Assembly: GCF_014205295.1 (NCBI RefSeq)
Contig: NZ_JACHNF010000001.1
Span: forward strand, 6,200,001 to 6,264,000
Reading direction: 5' to 3'
DNA length: 64,000 nt
Source: Kribbella solani
GTDB lineage: Bacteria; Actinomycetota; Actinomycetes; Propionibacteriales; Kribbellaceae
The notes beneath the pieces are model-generated. The model made no database searches. It saw only the letters and a program-made list of their open reading frames with translations, and was not told the DNA's origin. Position 1 is the first letter of the stretch. Every line of letters starts with the position of its first letter. Below, in pieces: positions 7,089 to 14,643 of this stretch. A program made the position numbers and the translations under genes.

Positions 7089-8270
7089 ATGGCAAGCATC
7101 GAGACCCGATCAGGTACCCGGCGCACGTCCTACGTGGTGCGCTATCGGGACGACACGGGCAGGCAGCGCGCCAAGTCGTTTGACCGCAAGTCCGACGCAT
7201 ACACGTTCGCCAACAAGGTTGAGGTCCAACTGGCCGAGGGTGACTACATCGACCCCAAGCTGGGCAAGACGTTGTTCCGCGACTTCCACGAGCGCTGGGT
7301 GGCTGCCCGCAAGGTCTCGACCAACCGACGCGTCACCGAGGCCAGTCAGGCGAAGGTCCACATCATGCCCCGCTGGGCCGACGTTCCCCTGTCGCGCATC
7401 CGGCCGCTCGATGTGGACGCCTGGGTCAACTCGATTGCCGCAGGCCCGCATACGGCAGCTGGTGCCCTGCAGCAGTTCAAGCACTGCCTGAACGACGCCG
7501 TACGCGAGGGCCTGATCCGTACTAACCCCGCCGCGTCTACCAAGGCACCCAAGACGCCAACCAAGCGCGTTACGACAGCTGACGTTCTGGACGCCGACGA
7601 GTTGCTGGCGCTGGTGTCCGAGATGCCGAAGCGTTGGAAGGCGCTCATCTACCTGTCCGGCTGGCTCGGTTGGCGATGGTCGGAGGCGATGGGCCTGCGG
7701 GTAAAGGACTTCGACTTCGAGAACGGGGTCGTGTACGTCGGGCGCGAGACAGCTACGGAGGTGTCAGGTCGCGTCGAGAGGCGTGCCGGTGGCAAGACCG
7801 ATGCCGCTACCCGCGTCGTGCCGTTGCCGCGACCGGCCGCCATCATGGCGCGGTGGCACATCATCCACGGGCTGTGTGGGTCCGGGCCGGATGGGTTGAT
7901 GTTCGTTACAGAGGGCGGCACGACGCCGTTGCGATCGAACTTCGCCAGGCTCCTGAAGGACCGCACGATCAAGGGCAAGGTCATCCCCGGTGCGATCTCC
8001 AGGGCGGGCCTCGACGGACGCGGCGTCAACATGCGTCAGCTGCGCCACACGGCCGTCACGCTCATGTTGTCGATGGGCCTGGACATCCTCGACGTGCAGG
8101 AGCGCATCGGCCACGAGAAGGGCTCTACGACGTTCGACATCTACGGGCGAGTCCTGGCCAACCGACGCAAGCGCGGAACCGATCTGATGGCCGCCGCGAT
8201 GACAGAAAACGTGCGCACGCGTTTTACACAGCCCAGGCCAGGAATATCGGCAGGATCGGCCGCCGCCTGA
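7089..8270 (+). CDS. int: Tyrosine recombinase (phage-type integrase) of element 1
   Basis: I start at ATG 7089, which has GGAG 6 nt upstream; a TTG at 7077 is the alternative. The 393-residue protein has an N-terminal arm-binding domain (~1-55), a SAM-like core-binding domain (~60-155) and a catalytic domain. Catalytic residues visible are Arg196 (GWLGWRWSEAMGL), Lys236 (GGKTDAATR), Arg319 in RQLRHT, His342 (IGHEKGS) and Tyr352 (FDIYGR). The position usually held by His in H-x-L-R is Arg316. It ends about 85 bp from the tRNA 3'-end repeat, the expected place for an integrase using that att site. The stop codon lies in a 14-bp palindrome (CCTGATGCATCAGG, 8265-8278). Confidence 0.92.
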   Translation: MASIETRSGTRRTSYVVRYRDDTGRQRAKSFDRKSDAYTFANKVEVQLAEGDYIDPKLGKTLFRDFHERWVAARKVSTNRRVTEASQAKVHIMPRWADVPLSRIRPLDVDAWVNSIAAGPHTAAGALQQFKHCLNDAVREGLIRTNPAASTKAPKTPTKRVTTADVLDADELLALVSEMPKRWKALIYLSGWLGWRWSEAMGLRVKDFDFENGVVYVGRETATEVSGRVERRAGGKTDAATRVVPLPRPAAIMARWHIIHGLCGSGPDGLMFVTEGGTTPLRSNFARLLKDRTIKGKVIPGAISRAGLDGRGVNMRQLRHTAVTLMLSMGLDILDVQERIGHEKGSTTFDIYGRVLANRRKRGTDLMAAAMTENVRTRFTQPRPGISAGSAAA

Positions 8271-8350
8271 TGCATCAGGTCCCCGGATCTAGGCGTAAAT
8301 CGACCGATATTACGTGCTATCGGCAACTAAGTTTAGGTGCGGTTACTACC

Positions 8351-8396
8351 CTCGTAATGAGAAGGTCGTCGGTTCGATTCCGACAGGCGGCTCCAC
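8351..8396 (+). repeat. att site 1: duplicated 3' end of tRNA-Thr(CGT)
   Basis: This 46-bp sequence is the anticodon-to-CCA part of a tRNA: anticodon loop CTCGTAA (anticodon CGT), T-arm GTCGG-TTCGATT-CCGAC, and acceptor strand AGGCGGC-T-CCA. No matching 5' half (GCCGCCT...) precedes it, so it is not a functional gene but an attachment repeat. The same 46 bp occurs at 21683-21728 and its last 42 bp at 33581-33622. It separates element 1 from element 2. Confidence 0.88.
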
Positions 8397-8411
8397 TCCG
8401 GTAGACGGAGA

Positions 8412-8444
8412 AACCCCAGGTCAGCGCACTGATGACCTGGGGTT
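8412..8444 (+). terminator. Rho-independent-type terminator downstream of att site 1
   Basis: The arms AACCCCAGGTCA (8412-8423) and TGACCTGGGGTT (8433-8444) form a 12-bp stem with a 9-nt loop. The same stem, with diverged loop, follows att site 3, so this is the tRNA transcript terminator carried along with the att core. Confidence 0.75.
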
Positions 8445-8488
8445 CTGCATGTCTCGGCTGTCTCGTGGTGCGGCTCATGGTGCGAGTT

Positions 8489-8507
8489 TGCTAACGCCCT
8501 TGCTAAC
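8489..8507 (+). promoter_or_regulatory. Left arm-type integrase sites (TGCTAAC x2)
   Basis: TGCTAAC occurs at 8489-8495 and 8501-8507, same orientation, 12 bp apart. An identical arrangement is found at 21568-21586, and both lie 92-96 bp from their att core. In the excised circle they would flank attP symmetrically, as arm sites do. The second copy overlaps the stop codon of int. Confidence 0.6.
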
Positions 8508-9762
8508 AGGGCACCAGCGCGGATGCCTCCGGTCCCTCGTCCTCGTCTGTCTCGTCCTCTTCGTCCGCCTCGGCGTTAGCAGGCTCCGACTTCGCAGCCG
8601 CAGCGGCGAAGATGCCGGCGACCCCGGCCGCGTGGGTCCGGATCACGTGGGCATAGATCCGGAGCGTGATCGCCGGGTCGGCGTGGCCCAGCCGCTCAGC
8701 CACCACATGCACCGGCACGCCAGCGATGAGAAGCAACGTCGCATGCACGTGCCGCAGGTCGTGGAGCCGTGCATGGGGGAGTGGTTTGGCCGGAGCCTCC
8801 TCCGAGTCAGGCGCGTTGTATGCCCGGATGACCTTGCCCATGAGCTGAGTGACTGTGTCGGGGTAGATCGGGTCTCCAAGGCCCGTCGTGAACACGTACC
8901 CGGAGTCAGGCCACGCCTCTCCGACCTTGGCTTGGTCCGCCATCTGGCGTCGTCGGTGCGCCTTGAGTTCCCTCACGGTGCCAGGATCGATGCTGACAGT
9001 TCGTTCCCGGCCGCCCTTGGTTGTGCCCTCGACTCGCTCGCCTTCCACGATGCCGACTGAGCCGCGAATTCGGACCGCTGGCGCTTTCCAGTCGACATCA
9101 GCCCACCGCAGGTTGAGCAGTTCCCCACGCCGAGCGCCTGTATACGCCGCCAGCCGGTAGAAGGTCCCGAGCCGGTGGTTAGCCATCAGCCCGAGGAAGA
9201 GGCGAAGCTCATCGGCCGTCCAGACCTCGACGGACGGTCGAGCGGTACGACGGGGACGCTTGGCGCGGTCCGCCGGGTTGGTCGTCAGAACGCCCTCGAA
9301 CTTCACAGCGTCATTGAATGCCTTCCGCAGCACGGCGTGCACCTTGTCCACGGTCGCCCTCGACAGTGGCTTGCCGTCGGCCCGGCCGCCCTTGAGGAGA
9401 TCCTGATAGAGCTTGGTCAAGGTAGTTGGCCGGATCGCCTGGAGACGCTGGTTTCCGATCCGGGGTTCTACGTACTGGCGCATGAGCCAGCGATAGCCGG
9501 CCAACGTCCGGGGTTTGGTCTCCAGGGCGTGAGCATCGAGCCAGTCGCCGAGGTACTCCTTCACTGTGATTGCCGAACGGTCGACGTACTCCCCTCGTCG
9601 CGCTGCACGTCTCGCGTCGTCGCGGGCTTCTTTGGCCTCGTCCTCGCTCGCAAAGCCTCCGACCCACTTGGGCTTGCTGATGCCGGTGTCGGGATTCATG
9701 ACCCGGATGACGTACGACCAGGTCTTGCCGCGCTTCATGACGCCGTCCTTGAGCTTCCCCAT
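8503..9762 (-). CDS. int: Tyrosine recombinase (integrase) of the AICE
   Basis: This 419-residue protein has all the signatures of an active AICE integrase: an N-terminal arm-binding domain (~10-60), a core-binding domain (~65-170), and catalytic residues Arg211 (TGARRGEL), Lys249 (TTKGGRER), His334 and Arg337 (HDLRH), His360 (LGHADP) and Tyr370 (RIYAHV). The C-terminus is acidic (EADEEDETDEDEGPEAS). Its 3' end lies about 100 bp from att site 1, as in pSAM2. The start ATG shares a base with the xis stop (TAATG), so the two are translationally coupled. It may also serve element 3, which has the same att sequence and no integrase. Confidence 0.93.
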   Translation of the reverse strand: MGKLKDGVMKRGKTWSYVIRVMNPDTGISKPKWVGGFASEDEAKEARDDARRAARRGEYVDRSAITVKEYLGDWLDAHALETKPRTLAGYRWLMRQYVEPRIGNQRLQAIRPTTLTKLYQDLLKGGRADGKPLSRATVDKVHAVLRKAFNDAVKFEGVLTTNPADRAKRPRRTARPSVEVWTADELRLFLGLMANHRLGTFYRLAAYTGARRGELLNLRWADVDWKAPAVRIRGSVGIVEGERVEGTTKGGRERTVSIDPGTVRELKAHRRRQMADQAKVGEAWPDSGYVFTTGLGDPIYPDTVTQLMGKVIRAYNAPDSEEAPAKPLPHARLHDLRHVHATLLLIAGVPVHVVAERLGHADPAITLRIYAHVIRTHAAGVAGIFAAAAAKSEPANAEADEEDETDEDEGPEASALVPC

Positions 9763-9944
9763 TAGGCGGCCCGGTCCAGGTCGGCGACGAACTCCATGAG
9801 ATCGGCGGATCGGATCAGTCTGGAGCTGTCGATCTTGACCGACTGCAATGCGCCGGACTGAATGAGCTGGTAGACCTTCGCCCTGCTGACGCCGAGCGCC
9901 TCGGCCACTTCAGGAACGCGGTACAGAAGCTTGATGTCTGGCAT
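9762..9944 (-). CDS. xis: Excisionase (HTH_17) of the AICE
   Basis: This 60-residue single-domain protein carries the excisionase-type HTH: YRVPEVAEALGVSRAKVYQL followed by the wing VKIDSSRLIRSADLMEFV. In AICEs this protein steers the integrase towards excision. It is placed directly upstream of int with overlapping stop and start codons and downstream of the rep gene by 13 nt, the standard order. A ribosome site (GAGGGATCACC) precedes the ATG. Confidence 0.88.
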   Translation of the reverse strand: MPDIKLLYRVPEVAEALGVSRAKVYQLIQSGALQSVKIDSSRLIRSADLMEFVADLDRAA

Positions 9945-9957
9945 GGTGATCCCTCGT

Positions 9958-11592
9958 TCAGGCCGCAGACGCGGCGGTGTCAGTTGCCGAATTGCTGTGG
10001 TGCGGCGGGTCGCCGGGTGGGTTGGTGCGTTGTTTGGCTTGTTCGTACTGGGTGCGCCAGCGGATGCGGGTGGCGATCGCGGCGGCGAGAACCTCTTTGT
10101 GCGTTGGGATGTGTCGCGGTCCCTCTTCGCCTGGGCGGATCGGTTTCCAGATGAAGCGGGGCGTGTCGGTGTGGGTGGCCAGCTCGTTCTGGTCGTCCAT
10201 CTCGACGCCGGCGGCGGCGAGGGTTTGGCGGATGACTTCGGAGCGGTCGGCGCGGTGTTGGGTGAGGGTCTTGCCGGTCCAGCCGCGGGATACGAGGACG
10301 CGTCGACCGCCGAGCCCGAGATGTTCGCGGTCGTGGGCTTTGGAGTCGCATTCGCCGGGGATGGTGTTGCCGCCTGCGTTCTTCGGGGTCACGCCGTAGC
10401 GGAGCCAGTTGGCGCACTCCGGCGAGCAGGGCAAGACGCGTACGTGGGCGTGCAGGCGGTTGATGTGGGCGCGCTGGGCCGGATGAAGTTCGGTCGGGTC
10501 GTCGCCGTACGTTTCGCCGATCGCTTTGCCGAGGTACTTCGTCAGGTAGCCGATGGCCTTGCCGACCTTGGCGTCGGTGTCGGCGATGATGCCTTGGTAG
10601 TCGAGCTGTGTGCCGAGCCGTACGACGTGTGCGGGCTGTGCGGCTGGGTCGGCGTCGAGGTCATCGAGAGCTTGATCCCAGGTCGGGAGAAGGGCGCCGG
10701 TCGACGGGTCCACGAAGGCGCTGGCCAGCTCGTCCCACACCGGCAGCTCTGAGTTCGACGCACAGCCGTAGACGGGCCGCCGATGGTCCGGCCACCACAC
10801 TTGGTGGTACGTCGCCTTTGCGACCTCGCGGACCGTGTCGCGTGCGACGGTGCCTCGTACCGCGGCGTGTAGGTGAGGCGCGAGACGCTTCTGTGGTTCG
10901 ACCACGGCGAAGTACTGCGCCTTGTATCCCGCGCACCGGCGAAGGTTCTGGATGAATCGGTCGATGAGCTTCGGGAAGTGCAGGGCGTCGAGTGCGGCCC
11001 GGCGGTAGTTGTACGTGTCTGGGTCGACCGGAGTCGACAGCAGCGGCGAGGTCCGACCGTGGAAGACTCCGCACTCACACGGCACCAGCCCCTTGCCTTG
11101 GACGTGATGCGGGAGTCGATGCGTTGCGCCGTACGAGCCAAGCGTGAGCGTGATGAACATCGACGGCCGGTAGATCTTGCCGTTCGGAGCGGTGAAGGTC
11201 GTTCCCACTGTGCGCTTGTCCATGGCGACCTTCGGGAGGTCGGCCGCGTCCTGGCGTCGTCGGGTCGAACGGACCCGGCGGGTGGCGTCCGGATCATCAG
11301 CCTCCGGCTCACCATCAACAGGCAAATCATCTACCGGCGCTTCGGGTTCGGTGTCGCGGTGCCAGCCCTCGCGGCATTGCTGCATGCGTAGACGACGGTT
11401 CGCCTCTGCGCAGGGCGGGCACTTGCTGACCAGCGTGGAACCGCACGACACCCCGACTACTCGGTCGGTGCCGGTCTGGGTGTCGAACACCCTGTTGAGC
11501 ACCGGACGTACGCAGACGCCGTTGGTCACGGCCAGGTCCCGGACAACGTCCAGCGGGAACCGGTCGAGGGTGGCCCGTGCGGTGGGGTTCAT
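9958..11592 (-). CDS. repSA: RepSA-family rolling-circle replication initiator
   Basis: The 544-residue protein is the AICE replication initiator. It has a zinc-type N-terminal cluster (Cys50, SKCPPC around 57-61, Cys73), a strand SMFITLTLGSYG (~144-155), the HUH motif APHLHAAVRG (His240 and His242), and the catalytic Tyr region KAIGYLTKYLGK (~345-356). Initiators of this type nick the plus strand at the origin and stay bound to its 5' end. The double-strand origin is often inside or next to the gene, but I could not locate the nick site. The start overlaps the WhiB gene stop (ATGA), giving an operon rep-xis-int. Confidence 0.88.
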   Translation of the reverse strand: MNPTARATLDRFPLDVVRDLAVTNGVCVRPVLNRVFDTQTGTDRVVGVSCGSTLVSKCPPCAEANRRLRMQQCREGWHRDTEPEAPVDDLPVDGEPEADDPDATRRVRSTRRRQDAADLPKVAMDKRTVGTTFTAPNGKIYRPSMFITLTLGSYGATHRLPHHVQGKGLVPCECGVFHGRTSPLLSTPVDPDTYNYRRAALDALHFPKLIDRFIQNLRRCAGYKAQYFAVVEPQKRLAPHLHAAVRGTVARDTVREVAKATYHQVWWPDHRRPVYGCASNSELPVWDELASAFVDPSTGALLPTWDQALDDLDADPAAQPAHVVRLGTQLDYQGIIADTDAKVGKAIGYLTKYLGKAIGETYGDDPTELHPAQRAHINRLHAHVRVLPCSPECANWLRYGVTPKNAGGNTIPGECDSKAHDREHLGLGGRRVLVSRGWTGKTLTQHRADRSEVIRQTLAAAGVEMDDQNELATHTDTPRFIWKPIRPGEEGPRHIPTHKEVLAAAIATRIRWRTQYEQAKQRTNPPGDPPHHSNSATDTAASAA

Positions 11593-11987
11593 GCTGCCGT
11601 CCTCCAGAGCGCGGCCGGGCCGTCGAGAACGACGCTCAGTGCGCTGTCAACATCGATGCCGAAGGCAAGTTTTTCGCGGATGGCGTCGCGCTCGGCCTCC
11701 GTCGTACGGCCCCACACGCCTTGTTCGTCGGCGACGATCGCGGCAGCAAGGCAGGACTGGACGACCGGGCAGAAGGCGCACATGTCCTTGGGATCGGTCG
11801 TACGCCGGATGTCGCGTGCGGTTTCGTCGTCGGGGTAGAAGTCGTCCGTGTCGAGGTAGCCGGCGCAGTAGGCCTTGTCCTGCCAACCAACGTTGATCCG
11901 CTGCACGAGCGAGGCTCGCGACTTCCTGGAGAGTCCCGGCACCAAGGGGAGGAGGAGTTGCCCACGTACCTGCCGCCGTGCGGTCAT
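11589..11987 (-). CDS. WhiB-family iron-sulfur transcriptional regulator
   Basis: The 132-residue protein has the four WhiB cysteines at Cys41, Cys70, Cys73 and Cys79 (spacing 28-2-5), which ligate a 4Fe-4S cluster, and the family turn GVWGRTT (90-96) followed by a basic-acidic helix. WhiB proteins usually bind the primary sigma factor to change promoter choice. Here it is encoded between tra and rep with 4-nt overlaps on both sides, so it is a component of the AICE core operon. It may sense redox or stress state and control excision or transfer; that is inference. Confidence 0.88.
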   Translation of the reverse strand: MTARRQVRGQLLLPLVPGLSRKSRASLVQRINVGWQDKAYCAGYLDTDDFYPDDETARDIRRTTDPKDMCAFCPVVQSCLAAAIVADEQGVWGRTTEAERDAIREKLAFGIDVDSALSVVLDGPAALWRTAA

Positions 11988-13540
11988 GCTGCTACTCCTT
12001 CCGGGGTGAGGACGGGTTCGGTCGCGCCGATGAGGTCCGGCGCGTAGGTGTTCACGAGATCAGCGATGTCTTCGTCGGTGATGTGGGAGAACCGGACGCG
12101 AATGGGCTCGGTCTCACCGTCGACGGCCACGTAGCCGACGCCGGGCAGGGTTTCGGGGATCTTGTCGCAGCGCGCTCCCCGCTCGCGGGCACCATCAGCG
12201 AGGACCAAACGAACCTGTTCGGCCTCAGCCATTCGCAGCGCGAGCCGGGTCGGGAAGAGATCGCGGAACGGAAGTACCTCCTTGCGCGGGTCTTGCAGAG
12301 CGCCAACGACGGTGATGCCAACGGCCCGACCCTGCGACAGCAACAGCGAGAACGCCTTGGCTATCCGCTTCTTCATCGCCGGGTCGGTGACGTACGCGGT
12401 CAGCGATGCCAGCTCATCCGCGATCAGGACGATGAACGGTTCATCTCGGCTCGGCTTGAGGAGGCGTGAGAATCCGCGAAGCTTGCCCTGGCGCCGACGC
12501 ATGATCGCCACCAGATCTTCAAGCAGGGTGGCGAATGCCTCCTCATACTCAGCATCGCTCGCGCCATCCATCGAGGGATCGGAGCCGTAGCAGAACCGGT
12601 GGAACAACCGCCGGCCGAGAGCGAGTTCCATGCCGCCCTTGGGATCGAGGACCCAGAGCTGGACGAGTCCCGACCGGATACCAGGGGCGAGCGCCGCGAT
12701 GATCGACCAGAGCACCGAGCCCTTACCGGCACCGGTCGCACCAGCCACCAGCAGATGTGTGTAGAGCAACCGAAGGCGGAACATCAGGCCGTCCTCGCGG
12801 CGCGCTACTTCGAGTGCCTGAAGGTTCGGCGGATCGGCGGCCGGGATCGGTGTGACGATCTCCCGTAGGGGGTCGTTGGTCAGGAACCACAAGACCAGCC
12901 GATCGCTCCGCCGAGGCAACGCCCAGCCGAACAAGCGAGCCATCCAACCCTCAGTACCTCCCGGCCACCATGCCGGGATCATCGAGGCGGCCGAGCGAAC
13001 CCGGCAGTCCTCAGCGCCGAAGGTACGAGCCAACCGCTCGGAGTGCTCGGCGTAGTCGGTCAGGATCTGTCCCGGCAGCAACCGCACGGTGACCTGATCG
13101 ACCGTGCCGGACGACCGGACATTGATGATCCGGGGTACGTAGGTCCGATCGTCCAGGCGAACAGTCAGGTTCAGCGCCCGCATCGTCGTGTCCCAGCGGG
13201 TCCGGTATTCCATGAAGCGTCGCCGTGACCCACGAATCCGCCAGACGACTCGCTGCGCGAAGGAGTCGGGCCATTGCCAGCGCCAGCCAGCTAGGCCGGT
13301 CGCCGGTACAGCCGCAGTCGCAATGACCAACCATGCGTCGCCGCCGGTCCAGAGCTGGTACGCCTTGAGTCCTAGCAGCGGTACGACGACGAGTGCCGGA
13401 CGCCGGATCACCCAACCGAGCGCGCGGATGATTGCCCGCAGGGAGTACCAGAGAACCACCCACTTGAGCCGGATCGCGACCGAGGGAGACCGGAAGTTCA
13501 CCGGCCCCGACCCGACCTCTTTGCCCTTGATCTTCGCCAT
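11984..13540 (-). CDS. traSA: FtsK/SpoIIIE-type conjugative DNA translocase (TraSA/TraB)
   Basis: The 518-residue protein has two or three N-terminal hydrophobic segments (~30-90) that anchor it in the membrane, then a FtsK-like motor: Walker A GATGAGKG (267-274), Walker B VLIADELASL (371-380), and an arginine-finger-like region near DPRKEVLPFRDLFPTRL. TraB-type proteins move double-stranded plasmid DNA between mycelial cells as hexameric rings, reading short clt repeats. It is the single transfer protein needed by AICEs. Its stop overlaps the WhiB start (ATGA). Confidence 0.92.
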   Translation of the reverse strand: MAKIKGKEVGSGPVNFRSPSVAIRLKWVVLWYSLRAIIRALGWVIRRPALVVVPLLGLKAYQLWTGGDAWLVIATAAVPATGLAGWRWQWPDSFAQRVVWRIRGSRRRFMEYRTRWDTTMRALNLTVRLDDRTYVPRIINVRSSGTVDQVTVRLLPGQILTDYAEHSERLARTFGAEDCRVRSAASMIPAWWPGGTEGWMARLFGWALPRRSDRLVLWFLTNDPLREIVTPIPAADPPNLQALEVARREDGLMFRLRLLYTHLLVAGATGAGKGSVLWSIIAALAPGIRSGLVQLWVLDPKGGMELALGRRLFHRFCYGSDPSMDGASDAEYEEAFATLLEDLVAIMRRRQGKLRGFSRLLKPSRDEPFIVLIADELASLTAYVTDPAMKKRIAKAFSLLLSQGRAVGITVVGALQDPRKEVLPFRDLFPTRLALRMAEAEQVRLVLADGARERGARCDKIPETLPGVGYVAVDGETEPIRVRFSHITDEDIADLVNTYAPDLIGATEPVLTPEGVAA

Positions 13541-13545
13541 GTCGA

Positions 13546-13791
13546 TCAGCCGCCGTTCGGTCGCGGGTCATCGCACGTCACCGGATCGGCCGGGAGCCGG
13601 AGTGTGTACCGCGGGCACGGGCCGGGGGAGTGCCGGCGCTTGCCGCAGAACGGGCACGGACCCGACTTCGAGCCGCCGTCCGGGACGCCGCAATAGCCGA
13701 TCTCGTCGCCGTCCGCACGAACGAAGACCTCCCGTGCCTGCCGCCCGCAGGTGCAGAGTTCCCCCGGCGCGGCCTGACGCCACGGGGTCAT
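13546..13791 (-). CDS. Small zinc-ribbon protein of AICE core (RRQRL-like context)
   Basis: The start at ATG 13791 (81 residues) is chosen because it overlaps the stop of the upstream gene (TGATG) and has GAAGGA about 8 nt upstream; ATG 13800 is also possible. Cys residues come as CTCG (LCTCGRQ), CGVP, CPFCGKRRH and CPRY, which suits one or two zinc sites. Small cysteine-rich proteins of this kind are regularly found just upstream of tra in AICEs. The specific function is unknown. The stop lies 5 nt before the tra start. Confidence 0.65.
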   Translation of the reverse strand: MTPWRQAAPGELCTCGRQAREVFVRADGDEIGYCGVPDGGSKSGPCPFCGKRRHSPGPCPRYTLRLPADPVTCDDPRPNGG

Positions 13792-14060
13792 CACAGCCAT
13801 CCTTCGGAGTAGAGGACCCGGTTGACCTCGCGATCGGCCGGGACCTCTTCCTCCTCGTCGTCTTCGTAGCCGTCTTCCCAGGCGTCCCGTTCCTCGTCGG
13901 AGTCGGACAGCCACGCCTGATGCTGGTTGAGCCAAGTACGCGCCTCGAAGCGAACGAACTTGCTCGGATCGCCGGTCAGCAGCTCGCTCAACAGGAAGGC
14001 CGCGCGGCCGTTCTGGTACGCGAGGTACTGACCGGGGTCAACGCTCTCCGCGACGGTCAT
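13791..14060 (-). CDS. Small acidic AICE protein, unknown function
   Basis: The 89-residue protein starts at ATG 14060, two bases after the stop of the upstream gene. It begins MTVAESVDPGQYLAYQNGRA, contains an aromatic-basic middle (FVRFEARTWLNQHQAWLSD) and an extremely acidic stretch at ~54-72 (SDSDEERDAWEDGYEDDEEEE). I do not recognise the family beyond its regular position in AICE operons. The acidic run could mimic DNA or act as a protein-interaction tail, which is speculation. Confidence 0.6.
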   Translation of the reverse strand: MTVAESVDPGQYLAYQNGRAAFLLSELLTGDPSKFVRFEARTWLNQHQAWLSDSDEERDAWEDGYEDDEEEEVPADREVNRVLYSEGWL

Positions 14061-14062
14061 GA

Positions 14063-14518
14063 CTAGGCCGCCTTCTGCTCGGTCGCGCCTGAGCCGGGCA
14101 TGTTCTTCGGCGCCCGGATGCCCATGCACCGGAAGCTCCAGCCCTGCCGCGCCCGGCACCGGTGCGAACGGCCCTCGTCCGGAGCCGAGCAGCTCCGGGT
14201 GTCGACCCACGGCGCGGCGGTCATGCCCTGCAGTTCGATCGCCGTGAACGGCAGACCGGGGAGAGCTGGCGGCAGCACCGGCTGAACCTTGGTGATGATG
14301 CGGATCGTGAACGTCCGGTCCGCCTTGCGCGCCTCCGGGTCGCCGTCCATCACGTCGAGGGTCCAGACCGGCAAGCCGGAGTCCTCGTCGATCGTCTGCA
14401 CCGGGTTGGTCTTGGTGGACTTCTCGAAGTCCCGGGCCGCAGTGACCTCCGAGACCGCGAACAGACCGTGCGGGAACGTGTCGCCGAACTCGACCATGAT
14501 CCTTCTCGGCATACCCAT
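14063..14518 (-). CDS. Conserved AICE leader-gene protein, unknown function
   Basis: The 151-residue protein begins MGMPRRIMVEFGDTFPHGLF and has the segment RDFEKSTKTNPVQTIDEDSG followed by VWTLDVMDGDPEARKADRTF. I recall this pattern from the first gene of many actinobacterial AICE and plasmid transfer operons, but no activity is known to me. The C-terminal part, after about residue 105, is Cys/Arg-rich. It is the first gene of the minus-strand core operon and lies right beside the KorSA-like operator repeats, so its promoter is probably repressed by the GntR protein. Confidence 0.7.
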   Translation of the reverse strand: MGMPRRIMVEFGDTFPHGLFAVSEVTAARDFEKSTKTNPVQTIDEDSGLPVWTLDVMDGDPEARKADRTFTIRIITKVQPVLPPALPGLPFTAIELQGMTAAPWVDTRSCSAPDEGRSHRCRARQGWSFRCMGIRAPKNMPGSGATEQKAA

Positions 14519-14542
14519 GATGCTTTGGTCCCTTCATTGGAT

Positions 14543-14625
14543 TCGTACCAACCTTTGGTACGAGACCAATATTTACCAACGGGTTGCCGCGAAGTCAAGG
14601 GAAATGGGACCATTGGTTGGTACGA
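14543..14625. promoter_or_regulatory. KorSA-like operator: three TTGGTACGA boxes
   Basis: TTGGTACGA occurs at 14555-14563 and 14617-14625, and inverted (TCGTACCAA) at 14543-14551. The first two form an inverted repeat with a 3-bp spacer; the third is just upstream of the GntR start. The layout lets one repressor control both the AICE core operon (leftward) and its own gene (rightward), as KorSA does in pSAM2. Confidence 0.72.
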
Positions 14626-14643
14626 ACCAGGAGGTTCCCTCGA

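Larger units (their letters stand above)
1..8396. mobile_element. Integrated phage-like element 1, left end outside window
   Basis: This region runs from the window edge to the first tRNA 3'-end repeat. Reading leftward from the repeat it holds a tyrosine integrase on the plus strand, then a minus-strand set: excisionase-type HTH, three small proteins, a P-loop ATPase, a small membrane protein, an HNH-terminase fusion, a portal and a capsid protease. Replication genes lead straight into packaging genes with no lysis or tail genes seen so far. That order fits a capsid-forming phage satellite or the head end of a small prophage. The deciding part lies left of base 1. Confidence 0.75.

Noticed and set aside
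8351..8396. A functional tRNA-Thr gene
   Set aside because: The T-arm and 3' acceptor strand are there, but no D-arm, no matching anticodon stem and no GCCGCCT 5' strand; the same holds at 21683 and 33581.
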